From assembly GCF_003312875.1 (NCBI RefSeq), contig NZ_CP015163.1:2046001-2110000 (forward strand): DNA of 64,000 nt. The letters run 5' to 3'. The notes beneath the pieces were generated by a model. That model worked only from the letters and a program-made list of their open reading frames with translations, was not told where the DNA came from and did not search any database. Origin of the DNA: Amycolatopsis albispora. GTDB taxonomy: Bacteria; Actinomycetota; Actinomycetes; Mycobacteriales; Pseudonocardiaceae. A program made the translations under genes and the position numbers. Below are positions 55,529 through 64,000 of this stretch, in pieces (positions within the stretch are counted from its first letter, which is position 1; each line of letters opens with the position of its first letter).

Positions 55529-56826
55529 GCCGTCAGCTCCGGGTAGAGGGGGTGGCGGGCGGCGAGCGCGGCGACCCGGTCGGCCAGTGCGGCGAGCCCG
55601 GCTTCGCCGGTCCCCGGCCGCAGCGCGAGCGCGATGATGTCGGCGACCTCGGTGAAGTCCGCCTCGTCGAAACCGCGGGCGGCCAGCGCCGGGGTGCCGA
55701 TGCGGACCCCGGAAGCCACCATCGGCGGGCGCGGGTCGAACGGCACCGCGTTGCGGTTGACCGTGATGCCCACCCGGTGCAGCCGGTCCTCCGCCTGCTT
55801 TCCGTCCAGTTCGGCGTGACGGAGGTCCACCAGCACCAGGTGCACGTCGGTGCCGCCGGACACCACGCCCACCCGGTCCTCGGCCAGCAACCGCGCGGCG
55901 AGGATCTTCGCCCCGGCCAGCGTGCGCTCCTGCCGCAGCCGGAACGCCGGCTCCCCGGCGAGCTTGAACGCCACCGCCTTCGCCGCGATCACGTGCTCCA
56001 GCGGACCGCCCTGCAGGCCGGGGAACACCGCGGAGTTGAGCTTCTTGGCCAGTTCCCGCTTCGCCAGCACCACACCACCACGCGGGCCGCCGAGCGTTTT
56101 GTGCGTGGTCGAGGTGACCACGTCGGCGTACGGCACCGGGTTCGGGTGCAGCCCGGCCGCCACCAGCCCGGCGAAGTGCGCCATGTCCACCATCAGCAGG
56201 GCACCGGTTTCGTCGGCGATCCGCCGGAACGCCGCGAAGTCCAGTTGCCGCGGGTAGGCCGACCAGCCGGCGATGATCAGCTTCGGCTGCCGCTCGCGGG
56301 CCAGCCGCGCCACCTCGTCCAGGTCCACCAGGTGGGTGTCCTCGCGCACGTGGTAGGGCACCGCGTCGAAGTACCGGCCGGAGAAGGTCAGCCGCATGCC
56401 GTGGGTCAGGTGACCGCCGTGCGCGAGGTCGAGGCCGAGGAAGGTGTCCCCCGGTTCGAGCAGGGCCGCCAGCACCGCCGCGTTGGCCTGCGCCCCCGAA
56501 TGCGGCTGCACGTTGGCGAACTCCGCGCCGAACAACGCCTTCACCCGGTCAATGGCCAGCTGCTCCAGCACGTCCACGTGCTCGCAGCCCCCGTAGTAGC
56601 GCCGGCCGGGATAACCCTCGGCGTACTTGTTGGTCAGCACCGAGCCCTGGGCCTCGAGCACGCTCAGCGGCGCGAAGTTCTCGCTGGCGATCATCTCCAG
56701 CGTGCCCCGCTGCCGCGCCACCTCCAGCCCGAGCACCCGGTGGACCTCCGGATCGGCGTCCGCCAGCGACAGGCCGAGCACCCGTTCGGGACCCTGGGTC
56801 CCGGGGCGGTCAACGGTTACGGACAT
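55525..56826 (-). CDS. glyA: Serine hydroxymethyltransferase
   Basis: This 433-residue PLP enzyme joins glycine and 5,10-methylene-THF to make serine. It has [35 protein letters not shown], the substrate loop HGGHLTHG, and the Schiff-base Lys in [18 protein letters not shown]. In this operon it uses both products of sarcosine oxidase at once (glycine and methylene-THF). A second, housekeeping glyA should exist elsewhere in the genome. It is the first gene of the glyA-soxBDAG-dimethylglycine oxidase operon, preceded by a perfect TGATATATCA palindrome. Confidence 0.95.
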   Translation of the reverse strand: MSVTVDRPGTQGPERVLGLSLADADPEVHRVLGLEVARQRGTLEMIASENFAPLSVLEAQGSVLTNKYAEGYPGRRYYGGCEHVDVLEQLAIDRVKALFGAEFANVQPHSGAQANAAVLAALLEPGDTFLGLDLAHGGHLTHGMRLTFSGRYFDAVPYHVREDTHLVDLDEVARLARERQPKLIIAGWSAYPRQLDFAAFRRIADETGALLMVDMAHFAGLVAAGLHPNPVPYADVVTSTTHKTLGGPRGGVVLAKRELAKKLNSAVFPGLQGGPLEHVIAAKAVAFKLAGEPAFRLRQERTLAGAKILAARLLAEDRVGVVSGGTDVHLVLVDLRHAELDGKQAEDRLHRVGITVNRNAVPFDPRPPMVASGVRIGTPALAARGFDEADFTEVADIIALALRPGTGEAGLAALADRVAALAARHPLYPELTA

Positions 56827-56861
56827 GCGGCCCCACTCCTGTCATATCTCCACGGGATTTC

Positions 56862-56874
56862 TGATATATCAATC
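56862..56874. promoter_or_regulatory. TGATATATCA site 2 (glyA operon)
   Basis: TGATATATCA (56862-56871) is a perfect palindrome followed by ATC, in an AT-rich island 36 bases upstream of the glyA start. A related half-site, GATATGAC on the minus strand, lies between it and the start. Proposed operator of the neighbouring GntR protein. Confidence 0.65.
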
Positions 56875-56924
56875 AAATGTCACGCTAAGGCCCACGTCGG
56901 CGCGGGTCAAGAGGCCGGAAGCGG

Positions 56925-57545
56925 TCAGAATCCGCGATGGATCCACTCGTGCAGGTTCGGTGCCTCCGCGCCGATCGTGGTGCTCTCGCCGTGGCCGGTC
57001 CGGACCTCGGTTTCCGGCGGCAGCACCAGCAGCGTGTCCCGGATGGACTCGATGATCGTGCCGAAGTCGGAGTACGAGCGGCCGGTGGCGCCCGGCCCGC
57101 CGCGGAACAGCGTGTCCCCGGAGAACACCGTGCCGAGTTCGGGCGCGTGCAGGCACACCGAACCGGGCGAATGCCCGGGAGTGACCAGCACCGTCAGCTC
57201 CACGCCACCGGCGGAGACCACCTCGCCGTGCGTGAGTTCCTTGTCCGGCAAGCGTTCCGGATGGGTCAGCTTCCACAGTGGAGCCTCCTCCGGGTGCAGC
57301 AGGATCGGCGCGCCGAAGCTGTCCGCCAGCGCGGGCGCCTGCCCGACGTGGTCGTCGTGGGCGTGGGTGCAGACGATCGCGGTCACCCGGCGATCCCCCA
57401 CGCGCGCGGCGATCGCGCCCGCGTCGTGCGCGGGATCGATCAGCAGCACCTCGCGCTCGTCGCCGGCGATCCAGACGTTGTTGTCGACCTCCCACGTCCC
57501 GCCGTCCAGCGAGAAGGTGCCGGAGGTGACCAGGTGCTCGATCAC
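56925..57545 (-). CDS. Metallo-beta-lactamase-fold hydrolase, probable S-formylmycothiol hydrolase
   Basis: The 206-residue protein has the zinc motif THAHDDHVG, a second His in [10 protein letters not shown], an Asp in [10 protein letters not shown] and the last His in [10 protein letters not shown], a glyoxalase-II-like active site. GTG 57545 overlaps the stop of the mycothiol-dependent formaldehyde dehydrogenase. In actinomycetes (for example Rv2259-Rv2260) this pairing is conserved, and the hydrolase is thought to split S-formylmycothiol to formate and mycothiol. That role is inferred from context. Confidence 0.85.
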   Translation of the reverse strand: MIEHLVTSGTFSLDGGTWEVDNNVWIAGDEREVLLIDPAHDAGAIAARVGDRRVTAIVCTHAHDDHVGQAPALADSFGAPILLHPEEAPLWKLTHPERLPDKELTHGEVVSAGGVELTVLVTPGHSPGSVCLHAPELGTVFSGDTLFRGGPGATGRSYSDFGTIIESIRDTLLVLPPETEVRTGHGESTTIGAEAPNLHEWIHRGF

Positions 57546-58630
57546 AGGACCACCACCGAGCGCAGCACCCCGCCCTCCTTCATCCGGGCGAACGCGTCCT
57601 CGACGTGGTCGAGCGCGATCTCCTCGGTGACGAACGCGTCGAGCGGGAGCCGGCCCTGCAGGTACAGCTCGATCAGGGCCGGGAAGTCCCGCGACGGCAG
57701 GCAGTCGCCGTACCACGACGACTTCAGCGCGCCGCCGTGCGAGAAGTACTCCAGGAACGGCAGGTCCGGTGCCTTCATCTCGGGCGTGGGCACGCCGACC
57801 AGCACCACCGTGCCCGCCAGGTCCCGGGCGCGGAACGCCTGCTTCCAGGTCTCCGGGCGGCCCACCGCGTCGATCACCACGTCCGCGCCGAACCCGCCGG
57901 TGTACCCGCGGATCGCCTCGACCGGGTCGAGGTCGCGCGCGTCCACCACGTGCGTGGCGCCGAACTCCCTGGCCTTGTCGAGCTGCCGCGGATCGCGGTC
58001 CACCGCGACGATGGTGGTCGCCCCGGCCAGGCGCGCCCCGGCGATGGCCGCGTCCCCGACCCCGCCGCAGCCGATCACCGCCACCGTGTCGCCCCGGCCC
58101 ACCTGCCCGGTGTTCACCGCGGCGCCGATGCCCGCCATCACCCCGCAGCCGAGCAGGCCGGCCGCCTGCGGCCGCGCCCGGCTGTCCACTTTGGTGCACT
58201 GCCCGGCGGCCACCAGCGTCTTCTCCGCGAACGCGCCGATGCCCAGCGCCGGGCTCAGCTCCTGCCCGGAGGTCAGCGTCATCTTCTGGGTGGCGTTGTG
58301 CGTGTCGAAGCAGTACTGCGGCTTGCCCTTGCGGCAGGCGCGGCACTGCCCGCACACCGCGCGCCAGTTCAGGATCACGTAGTCACCCGGCTCGACGTCG
58401 GTCACGTCCTCGCCGACCGACTCGACCACCCCGGCGGCTTCGTGGCCGAGCAGGAACGGGAACTCGTCGTTGATGCCGCCTTCGCGGTAGTGCAGGTCGG
58501 TGTGGCACACCCCGCAGGCCTGCACCCGCACCACCGCCTCCCCCGGCCCGGGGTCGGGCACCACGATGGTCTCGACGGTGACCGGCTTGCCCTTTTCGAG
58601 CGAGACCACGCCGCGGACTTTCTGGGCCAT
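57542..58630 (-). CDS. mscR: S-(hydroxymethyl)mycothiol dehydrogenase
   Basis: The 362-residue zinc alcohol dehydrogenase has the catalytic-zinc ligands in [13 protein letters not shown] and [12 protein letters not shown], the structural zinc loop [15 protein letters not shown], and the NAD fold motif [22 protein letters not shown]. The sequence fits the mycothiol-dependent (NAD/factor-dependent) formaldehyde dehydrogenase class. It oxidises the adduct of formaldehyde and mycothiol. Each Rieske-type N-demethylation releases formaldehyde, so its place 36 bases behind the oxygenase gene makes sense. The gene overlaps the MBL-fold hydrolase gene by four bases. Confidence 0.9.
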   Translation of the reverse strand: MAQKVRGVVSLEKGKPVTVETIVVPDPGPGEAVVRVQACGVCHTDLHYREGGINDEFPFLLGHEAAGVVESVGEDVTDVEPGDYVILNWRAVCGQCRACRKGKPQYCFDTHNATQKMTLTSGQELSPALGIGAFAEKTLVAAGQCTKVDSRARPQAAGLLGCGVMAGIGAAVNTGQVGRGDTVAVIGCGGVGDAAIAGARLAGATTIVAVDRDPRQLDKAREFGATHVVDARDLDPVEAIRGYTGGFGADVVIDAVGRPETWKQAFRARDLAGTVVLVGVPTPEMKAPDLPFLEYFSHGGALKSSWYGDCLPSRDFPALIELYLQGRLPLDAFVTEEIALDHVEDAFARMKEGGVLRSVVVL

Positions 58631-58666
58631 GCTGTTCTCTCCTGTTTCTTCGGTGGACTCGGGGCG

Positions 58667-59809
58667 TCAGTCGGAGATGGCGTCCGCGACCCAGTCGCGG
58701 AACTCGCCGATGTGGTGCTCGCTGGGCACCAGCACGCCGCCCGCCGCGTAGGCCTTCGACGACATCGCGGGCTGGCACCGTTCGCAGGCCTCGAAGTCCT
58801 GCTGGTTGACCCGGTGGAACAGTTCCACCGACTTGCTCAGGTCGGCCCCGCTGTCGAGCACCGACTGCGGATAGAGCCAGTCGCACTCGACGATCGTCCG
58901 GTCCACCGCCATCGGGTACATCCGGTGGAAGATCACGTGGTCGGGCACCAGGTTGATGAACACCTGCGGATTGACCGTGATCGCGTAGTAGCGCCGGTCG
59001 TGGTGCTCGTCGACCCCGGCGAGCGTGCCGAAACCGGTTTGCCCGTCGATGGAGAACCCGGTGATGTCCTCACCGAACTCGGCGCCGTGGCCGACGTAGT
59101 ACTGCGCCGCGTACCCGTCGGCGAACTCCGGCAGCACCTCGGTCAGCTCCGGGTGGATGGTGGCGCAGTGGTAGCACTCCATGAAGTTCTCGACGATCAG
59201 CTTCCAGTTCGCCTTGACGTCGTAGGTGATCCGGCGGCCGACGGCCAGCTCGTCGATGCCCCACTTCTCGATCACGTCACCGTCGCCGAGGCGGCCGCTG
59301 ACCGCGGCCTGCACGGTGTCGGCGAACGACGGCGGCTCGTCGGCCAGGCACACCCACACCGTGCCGAGCCACTCGCGCAGCGCCACCCCGATCAGGCCGT
59401 ACTCGTCGCGGTTGACGTCGTTCATCGAGTTCAGGTTCGGCGCCGCGATGAGCTTGCCGTCCAGGCCGTAGGTCCAGGCGTGGTACGGGCACTGCAGGGA
59501 CCGGCGCACCGAGCCGGAGTCGTCCATGCACAACCGCGCGCCGCGGTGACGGCACACGTTGAGGAACGCCCGCAGCGAGCGGTCGCGGCCACGCACGATC
59601 AGCACGCTCTCCCCGCCCACGTCCACCGTGCGGAACTTGCCCGGCTCCGGCAGGTCGCTGCTGCGCGCGGCGGCGAACCAGTTCTTCTGGAAGATGCGCT
59701 GCTGCTCGCGTTCGAACAGGGCGGGATCGGTGTAGTGGGCCCCGGGCAGGGTGGGGATCAGGCTGGTGGCGGGCTCCGGCTGCTGGGCGCGAACTTCGAC
59801 GGAACTCAC
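58667..59809 (-). CDS. Rieske non-haem iron oxygenase, probable glycine betaine monooxygenase
   Basis: The 380-residue oxygenase starts at GTG 59809 (AAGGA upstream). The Rieske cluster ligands are CRHRGARLC and CPYH (CxH...CxxH). The mononuclear iron site is ENFMECYHCATIHPEL, with a distal Asp further on. The end (AYAAGGVLVPSEHHIGEFRDWVAD) resembles GbcA/stachydrine-demethylase-like N-demethylases. With dimethylglycine oxidase and sarcosine oxidase beside it, removal of the first methyl of glycine betaine (to dimethylglycine and formaldehyde) is the most likely reaction. Stachydrine or carnitine are less likely alternatives. It works with the ferredoxin and reductase encoded just upstream. 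Confidence 0.87.
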   Translation of the reverse strand: MSSVEVRAQQPEPATSLIPTLPGAHYTDPALFEREQQRIFQKNWFAAARSSDLPEPGKFRTVDVGGESVLIVRGRDRSLRAFLNVCRHRGARLCMDDSGSVRRSLQCPYHAWTYGLDGKLIAAPNLNSMNDVNRDEYGLIGVALREWLGTVWVCLADEPPSFADTVQAAVSGRLGDGDVIEKWGIDELAVGRRITYDVKANWKLIVENFMECYHCATIHPELTEVLPEFADGYAAQYYVGHGAEFGEDITGFSIDGQTGFGTLAGVDEHHDRRYYAITVNPQVFINLVPDHVIFHRMYPMAVDRTIVECDWLYPQSVLDSGADLSKSVELFHRVNQQDFEACERCQPAMSSKAYAAGGVLVPSEHHIGEFRDWVADAISD

Positions 59810-59840
59810 GGTGGTCCTTTCTGCGGCGGTTCGGGGAAAG

Positions 59841-61016
59841 TCAGTTCGAAGTGGACAGACGCCCGGCGAGCCGGCGGCGCCACCGCCCGAACGAGCGGGC
59901 GCGGTCCACCGCGAGCACGGCCACCGGCTCGCCGGCGCGGTCGCGGTAGAGCGCGAGGAAGTCGAATTCGGCCACCTCGCCTTCGAGCACCTCCACCGTG
60001 CTGTCCTCGGTGCGGTGCCCGGCGAACTGGATGCGGTGGCCGTACTGGTCGGACCAGAAGTAGGGCAGGCGGTGGTGGGCAGGCGGGGTGTACTCGCGGT
60101 CCAGCAGGGCCGACACCGCGGCGATCGGCTGCTGGACGGCGTTGGTCCAGTGCTCCAGCCGGGACGGGCCACCGGCGTGCGCGCGGTCGGAGTTGGCGCA
60201 GTCGCCGACCGCGACCACGCCGGGCACGTTCGTCAGGCCCCGCGCGTCGGTGCGCACCCCGTTGGCCAGCTCGACGCCGGAACCGATCAGCCAGTCCACG
60301 CACGGGGACGCGCCGATGCCCAGCACCACCACGTCGGCGGGCAGCTCGCGGCCGTCGGTGAGCCGGACCGCGCGCACCCGGCCGTTCCCGATCAGCCCGG
60401 CCAGCCCGTGGCCGGTGTGCAGCCGGACGCCCTTGGTCGCGTGCAGCCGGGCGCACACGCGGCCCATCTCCGGGCCGAGCGGCCGGTGCAGCGGTGACGC
60501 CTCGGCTTCCACCACGTCGGTTTCGATGCCCATCGCCGCGGCCGTCGAGGCGATCTCCGAACCGATGAAGCCGGCCCCGATCACCACCAGCCGCGAACCG
60601 GGCACCAGCGCCTTCCGCAACGCGATGGCGTCGTCGAGGGTGCGCAGCGTGTGCACGCCGTCGAAGGGGCGGCCGGGCAGCCGCCGCGCGCGGGCGCCGG
60701 TCGCCAGCACCACGCCGTCGGACACGATCCGCTCGCCGTCGTCGAGCACCACCGCGCGGCCGGCGGTGTCCAGCGCGGTGGCGGTGCGGCCGAGCCGCCA
60801 GTCGGCGCCGAGCGCGGCGTCCTCCGGCGTTTCCAGCTTGAGGTCGAATTCGGACACCGTGCCCGCGAGGTACTCCTTCGACAGCGGCGGGCGGTCGTAC
60901 GGCGCGTAGCCCTCGTCACCCACCACGGTGATCCGGCCGTCGTAACCCTGGTCGCGCAGCGCGCGGACCGCGGTCAGCCCGGCCAGCGAAGCACCGACCA
61001 CGGTGACCGCCCGCAT
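59841..61016 (-). CDS. FAD-dependent ferredoxin reductase
   Basis: The 391-residue protein passes electrons from NAD(P)H to the Rieske ferredoxin. The FAD motif is VTVVGASLAGLTAVRALRDQGYDG (3-26), the NAD motif LVVIGAGFIGSEIASTAAAMG and the second FAD contact VVAVGDCA; it also has APYDRPPLSKEYL. It belongs to the putidaredoxin-reductase/BphA4 group. Its ATG at 61016 overlaps the ferredoxin stop (TGATG). This differs from Pseudomonas-type betaine monooxygenase, where one GbcB protein carries both flavin and a plant-type 2Fe-2S cluster. Confidence 0.92.
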   Translation of the reverse strand: MRAVTVVGASLAGLTAVRALRDQGYDGRITVVGDEGYAPYDRPPLSKEYLAGTVSEFDLKLETPEDAALGADWRLGRTATALDTAGRAVVLDDGERIVSDGVVLATGARARRLPGRPFDGVHTLRTLDDAIALRKALVPGSRLVVIGAGFIGSEIASTAAAMGIETDVVEAEASPLHRPLGPEMGRVCARLHATKGVRLHTGHGLAGLIGNGRVRAVRLTDGRELPADVVVLGIGASPCVDWLIGSGVELANGVRTDARGLTNVPGVVAVGDCANSDRAHAGGPSRLEHWTNAVQQPIAAVSALLDREYTPPAHHRLPYFWSDQYGHRIQFAGHRTEDSTVEVLEGEVAEFDFLALYRDRAGEPVAVLAVDRARSFGRWRRRLAGRLSTSN

Positions 61017-61363
61017 CAGGCGACCTCTTCCGCGAACGCGGGCGCGGCCTCCGCCGCGGCACCGATGGTTTCGTGCACGTAGACGTAACCGTCGACGAGG
61101 ACCACCTCGTGCGTGCGCACCGGCTTCTTCGCGGGCGGCCCGCTCGGCCGCCCGGTGCGGAGGTCGAAGCACGCGGCGTGCAACGGGCACTCGACCGCGC
61201 ATCCTTCCAGCCAGCCGTCGGACAGTGAAGCGTCCTGATGGGTGCACGTGTCGTCGATCGCGTAGAACTCACCGTCGGCGTTGAAGACCGCGATTGCCAC
61301 CTGGCCCTGCACGCGTACAGACTCTCCGACAGGAATTTCGGACACCGCGCCAACTAAGATCAT
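61016..61363 (-). CDS. Rieske-type ferredoxin
   Basis: The 115-residue protein carries one 2Fe-2S Rieske cluster (CTHQDASLSDGWLEGCAVECPLH: CxH and CxxH). It begins MILVGAVSEIPVGESVRVQG and is typical of ring-hydroxylating dioxygenase ferredoxins (BphA3/NdoA group), with a short acidic tail (EAAPAFAEEVA). I chose ATG 61363 because it opens the conserved N-terminal strand. It is the first gene of the Rieske operon and faces the iclR gene across a 122-base regulatory gap. Confidence 0.92.
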   Translation of the reverse strand: MILVGAVSEIPVGESVRVQGQVAIAVFNADGEFYAIDDTCTHQDASLSDGWLEGCAVECPLHAACFDLRTGRPSGPPAKKPVRTHEVVLVDGYVYVHETIGAAAEAAPAFAEEVA

Positions 61364-61372
61364 CGTGGCTCC

Positions 61373-61410
61373 TGTTGCATATGGCGGAACACGGCGTGCT
61401 ATACGCAACG
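61373..61410. promoter_or_regulatory. Inverted pair of IclR-type sites
   Basis: TGTTGCATATGG (61373-61384) and its near reverse complement CTATACGCAACG (61399-61410) share GTTGCRTATRG, 26 bases centre to centre. They lie between the iclR gene and the Rieske operon, only 10 bases upstream of the ferredoxin start. IclR proteins often bind paired, AT-centred sites of this kind. Confidence 0.6.
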
Positions 61411-61485
61411 GAGAATCCGGCACCCTCCCGCCACGCGTCAACCCTCCCGGACCGACAACCCCTCTCCCAGGCACGGAGTTGCAAT

Positions 61486-62274
61486 ATGTACAACAGCGGC
61501 GACACCGCAGGCACCGGCGAACCCAGATCATCAAGCCAGACCGTGGATCGAGCGCTGTCCATGCTCACCCTGCTGGCCCAGCGGGGCCCGGCGGGTGTCA
61601 CCGATCTGGCGCGTGAGCTCGGCGTGCACAAGTCGACCGCGACCCGGCTGCTCTCCGCGCTGGAGAAGTTCCGGTTCGTCGAGCAGGACGGCAACCGGGG
61701 CAAGTACCGGCTCGGCTTCGGCATCGTCCGGCTCGCCGGGGCGACCACCGCGCAGCTCGACATCGGCCGGGAGGGGCGGCCGGTCTGCGCGCGGCTCGCC
61801 GCCGAGTTGTACGGCGGCACGGTCAGCCTGAGCGTGCTCGAAGGCGGTGGCGCCACGGCCGTTGTCCAGGAACCGAGCACGGAACGCAACTGGATCGGGG
61901 TGCGGATGCCGTTGCACGCCACCGCGACCGGAAAAGTTCTGCTGGCAAGCCTCGGTTTCGAGGAACTCAGCAACGCGCTGGAACGCCCGCGCCAGCGGCT
62001 GACCGCCAACACCATCACCGCCAGCGGCGCGTTGCTGGCAGACCTGAATCGCGTTCGCGATCGCGGCTGGGCCGCCACCATCGGGGAGCTGGAGACCGGG
62101 CTGAACTCCGTCGCCGTGCCGGTCCGCGGGCCCGGCGGCCGCATCGCCGGCGCGCTGAGCGTGTCCGCCGCCGAAGAACACCTCGGGCTCGACGATTTCC
62201 AGGACATCGCCAGGGTGCTCACCCAGGCCGCGGACGAAATCCTGGCGCGGTTGCAGCGGCTGACCCAGCCCTGA
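61486..62274 (+). CDS. IclR-family regulator of the Rieske operon
   Basis: This 262-residue protein starts at ATG 61486, GGAG eight bases upstream. The winged helix is SSSQTVDRALSMLTLLAQRGPAGVTDLARELGVHKSTATRLLSALEKFRFV (about 13-62), followed by an IclR effector domain (GGTVSLSVLEGGGATAVVQE, LHATATGKVLLASLG, ELETGLNSVAVPVRGPGGRIAGALSVS). It is divergent from the Rieske ferredoxin operon. Together with the GntR protein at 47.5 kb, the betaine cluster thus has two candidate regulators. Confidence 0.9.
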   Translation: MYNSGDTAGTGEPRSSSQTVDRALSMLTLLAQRGPAGVTDLARELGVHKSTATRLLSALEKFRFVEQDGNRGKYRLGFGIVRLAGATTAQLDIGREGRPVCARLAAELYGGTVSLSVLEGGGATAVVQEPSTERNWIGVRMPLHATATGKVLLASLGFEELSNALERPRQRLTANTITASGALLADLNRVRDRGWAATIGELETGLNSVAVPVRGPGGRIAGALSVSAAEEHLGLDDFQDIARVLTQAADEILARLQRLTQP

Positions 62275-62323
62275 ACCGCGGCCGCCACCCTTGACCCCTT
62301 CTGACACATCTATTACGTTCCAC

Positions 62324-62336
62324 AGATATATCAGTC
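62324..62336. promoter_or_regulatory. TGATATATCA-type site 3 (transporter)
   Basis: AGATATATCAGTC lies 88 bases upstream of the transporter start in a 140-base leader that is more AT-rich than its surroundings. It is one base off the palindrome at 56862 and keeps the right flank (CARTC) common to all three sites. Confidence 0.6.
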
Positions 62337-62423
62337 GTCCAGCCGATCAAGGGTGATCATGAATTCGCATCGGACGAGGCCTTTCCCGCACCAGCCGCGC
62401 ACCGGGACGGCGGGGTGAGCGGC

Positions 62424-63842
62424 ATGGACGACCAGCCCGCACCCCGCCAGGCCGTGGTCGAGGACGAGCGCACGATCCGCCGCGCGACCACCGCGGCCAC
62501 ACTGGGAAATATCGCCGAATGGTACGACTTCGGCATTTATTCCTATCTCGCCGCGGTCGCACTTGATCGCGTTTTCTTTCCCGACGCCGGTGCCTGGGCG
62601 ACGGTTTTCACCCTGGGCACTTTCGCCGCCGCTTTTGTGGTGCGCCCGCTCGGCGGATTCATTCTCGGCCCGCTCGGCGACCGGATCGGCCGCACCAAGG
62701 TGCTGGCCGGGACGGTGCTGCTGATGGCGGTGGCCACGGTCCTGCTCGGGCTGGTGCCCGGGTACGGCACGATCGGCATCGCCGCGCCACTGCTGGTGTT
62801 GTTCATCCGGATGCTGCAGGGTTTCTCGGCCGGTGGTGAATACACCGGCGCGCTCACCCTGGTCGCCGAATACGCCCCGGACCGCAGGCGCGGCTTTTTC
62901 GGCAGCTGGCTCGAATTCGGCACGCTGGTCGGCTACACGCTCGGCGCCGGGATCTGCGCGATCCTGATCGCCGTGCTGCCCGAGGACGACCTGCTGTCGT
63001 GGGGCTGGCGGATCCCGTTCATGCTGGCGCTGCCGGTCGGCGTGGTCGGCATCTACCTGCGGGTCCGGCTGGAGGAGACGCCGGCGTTCCGCCAGCTGAT
63101 GGAACGCTCACCGGCGATGGCCACCATGTCGCTGCGCCGCGCCTTCCACATCCTGGTCACCCGCTACCGCTCGGCGGCGCTGATCGCCGGTGGGCTGGTG
63201 ATCGCCTGGAACGTCACCAACTACGTGCTGACCAACTACGTGCCTGCTTATCTCACCGGCACGCTGCCGGACCACGGGCACCACGGCACCAGCGAGTCGG
63301 TGTCCACCGCGCTGCAGGTCGGCGTGATGCTGGCGATGCTGTGCGTGGTGGTGTTCCTCGGCAGGCTCAGCGACCGGATCGGCCGCAAGCCGATCCTGGC
63401 CACCGGCAGCCTGGCGCTGGTGCTGCTCGGGCTGCCGTCGGTGTGGCTGCTGCAGAGCGGGCCCGCCGGGCAGGTCGCCGGGCTGCTGATCATGGGTTTC
63501 ACGCTGGTGTGCTTCGCCGCGGTGACCCCGTCGACGCTGCCCGCGTTGTTCCCCACGTTCATCCGCTACGGCAGCCTGGCGATCATCTTCAACATCTTCG
63601 TGTCCGCGTTCGCCGGCACCGCGCCCACGGTGATCGGCGTGGCCGTGACGACCTCGGGCAATCTCGACTGGCCCGGCTACTACCTCATCGGCGCCGGGGT
63701 GATCGGGCTGCTCGCCACGCTCTGGCTCAAGGAACCGGCCGGGCAGCCGCTGGCCGGGGCGGCGCCGCTCGCCTCCAGCGCCGACCTGCCGTCGCCGGAA
63801 CTGTCGGAAACCGGTGTGCCGCTGGAAAATCCGCGTCAGTAG
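62424..63842 (+). CDS. MFS transporter, MHS family (betaine/proline-type)
   Basis: The 472-residue symporter has about 12 helices and the metabolite:H+ symporter pattern: GNIAEWYDFGIYSYLAAVAL, FVVRPLGGFILGPLGDRIGRTKVL, RMLQGFSAGGEYTGALTLVAEYAPDRRRGFFGSWLEFG and GRLSDRIGRKP. The subgroup contains ProP and related betaine/proline/carnitine carriers. Placed at the end of the betaine cluster with a TGATATATCA-type site upstream, it most likely imports the betaine used by the pathway. ATG 62424 is preferred; an in-frame GTG lies at 62415 and neither has a strong ribosome site. Confidence 0.87.
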   Translation: MDDQPAPRQAVVEDERTIRRATTAATLGNIAEWYDFGIYSYLAAVALDRVFFPDAGAWATVFTLGTFAAAFVVRPLGGFILGPLGDRIGRTKVLAGTVLLMAVATVLLGLVPGYGTIGIAAPLLVLFIRMLQGFSAGGEYTGALTLVAEYAPDRRRGFFGSWLEFGTLVGYTLGAGICAILIAVLPEDDLLSWGWRIPFMLALPVGVVGIYLRVRLEETPAFRQLMERSPAMATMSLRRAFHILVTRYRSAALIAGGLVIAWNVTNYVLTNYVPAYLTGTLPDHGHHGTSESVSTALQVGVMLAMLCVVVFLGRLSDRIGRKPILATGSLALVLLGLPSVWLLQSGPAGQVAGLLIMGFTLVCFAAVTPSTLPALFPTFIRYGSLAIIFNIFVSAFAGTAPTVIGVAVTTSGNLDWPGYYLIGAGVIGLLATLWLKEPAGQPLAGAAPLASSADLPSPELSETGVPLENPRQ

Positions 63843-63855
63843 CGCCTCAAGCGCC

Positions 63856-64000
63856 TCAGCCGGGTGCTTTCAGCAGGCGCTCCAGCTCGGCACTCGCCTG
63901 CTCGTACCCGGCGTCCGAGATGCGCTGCAGCTCGACGAGGTCCCCGGCCGCGACCGCGCGCCGGGTGAGCAACTCCCCCGCCCGCCGGCAGCCTTCGTCC
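63856..64000 (-). CDS. Partial CDS, C-terminus of an unidentified protein
   Basis: A minus-strand frame enters from the right edge and ends at TGA 63858-63856. The visible 47 residues include CRRAGELLTRRAVAAGDLVE and LQRISDAGYEQASAELERLL, with coding-like composition and helical character. It is convergent with the transporter, 13 bases from its stop. Too little is present to assign a function. Confidence 0.45.
   Translation of the reverse strand, partial: DEGCRRAGELLTRRAVAAGDLVELQRISDAGYEQASAELERLLKAPG

Noticed and set aside
62345..62358. GATCA-N4-TGATC repeat upstream of the transporter as an operator
   Set aside because: Arms of only five bases, with no second copy in the window and no matching regulator; left uncalled in favour of the TGATATATCA-type site.

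Overview
The window is high-GC DNA (roughly 70% G+C by eye) with GTG and TTG starts, dense short operons, many TetR/GntR/IclR/LysR regulators and a mycothiol-dependent formaldehyde dehydrogenase. This points to a soil actinomycete, most likely Pseudonocardiales (Amycolatopsis-like). I see no rRNA, tRNA, CRISPR array, transposase or phage gene. It reads as a chromosomal catabolic region.

Layout. 1-5.6 kb: small methyltransferase genes (one decayed), a LysR gene truncated and joined to a piece of another regulator, a secreted three-repeat protein, a Tat-exported beta-propeller protein and an RraA-like protein. 5.6-24 kb: sugar and aromatic catabolism. It holds a kinase-like APH protein, a PA14-bearing GH3 beta-glucosidase facing a TetR-MFS-hydrolase block, an IclR-controlled FAD hydroxylase with a frameshifted MFS importer, a TetR-controlled MFS-GH3 pair, and a GntR/FAH/DUF3500 group. 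24-34.7 kb: one tightly overlapping nine-gene operon (peptide-type ABC importer, DUF3237 protein, CocE-type hydrolase, amidohydrolase, amine-oxidase-like flavoprotein) facing a TetR gene. 35-45 kb: aldehyde dehydrogenase, Lrp regulator and class III aminotransferase (amine or omega-amino-acid degradation), a NagZ-like GH3 enzyme, LysR, CGNR and HAD genes, a hydrolase, a deletion scar between two genes and a small antitoxin-like protein.

45.2-63.8 kb is the clearest system: a complete glycine betaine to pyruvate pathway. A transporter (62.4 kb) brings in the substrate. A Rieske oxygenase with its own Rieske ferredoxin and FAD ferredoxin reductase would remove the first methyl group. Dimethylglycine oxidase and the four-subunit sarcosine oxidase remove the other two. 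Mycothiol-dependent formaldehyde dehydrogenase and a metallo-beta-lactamase hydrolase handle released formaldehyde, and PurU recycles formyl-THF. GlyA and SdaA turn glycine plus a one-carbon unit into serine and then pyruvate. A GntR/FCD regulator sits next to sdaA. A shared 10-bp near-palindrome, TGATATATCA, lies upstream of sdaA/gntR, of glyA-sox and of the transporter, which suggests one regulon. A second regulator (IclR) faces the Rieske operon, with an inverted pair of sites in the shared promoter region.

Themes across the window: at least eight genes look leaderless, with a TANNNT-like -10 box exactly six bases before the start codon. A palindrome, GTCCANNNTGGAC, recurs far more often than base composition predicts. 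Several loci are decayed (methyltransferase, LysR, histidine kinase tail, TetR/SDR pair, MFS frameshift).
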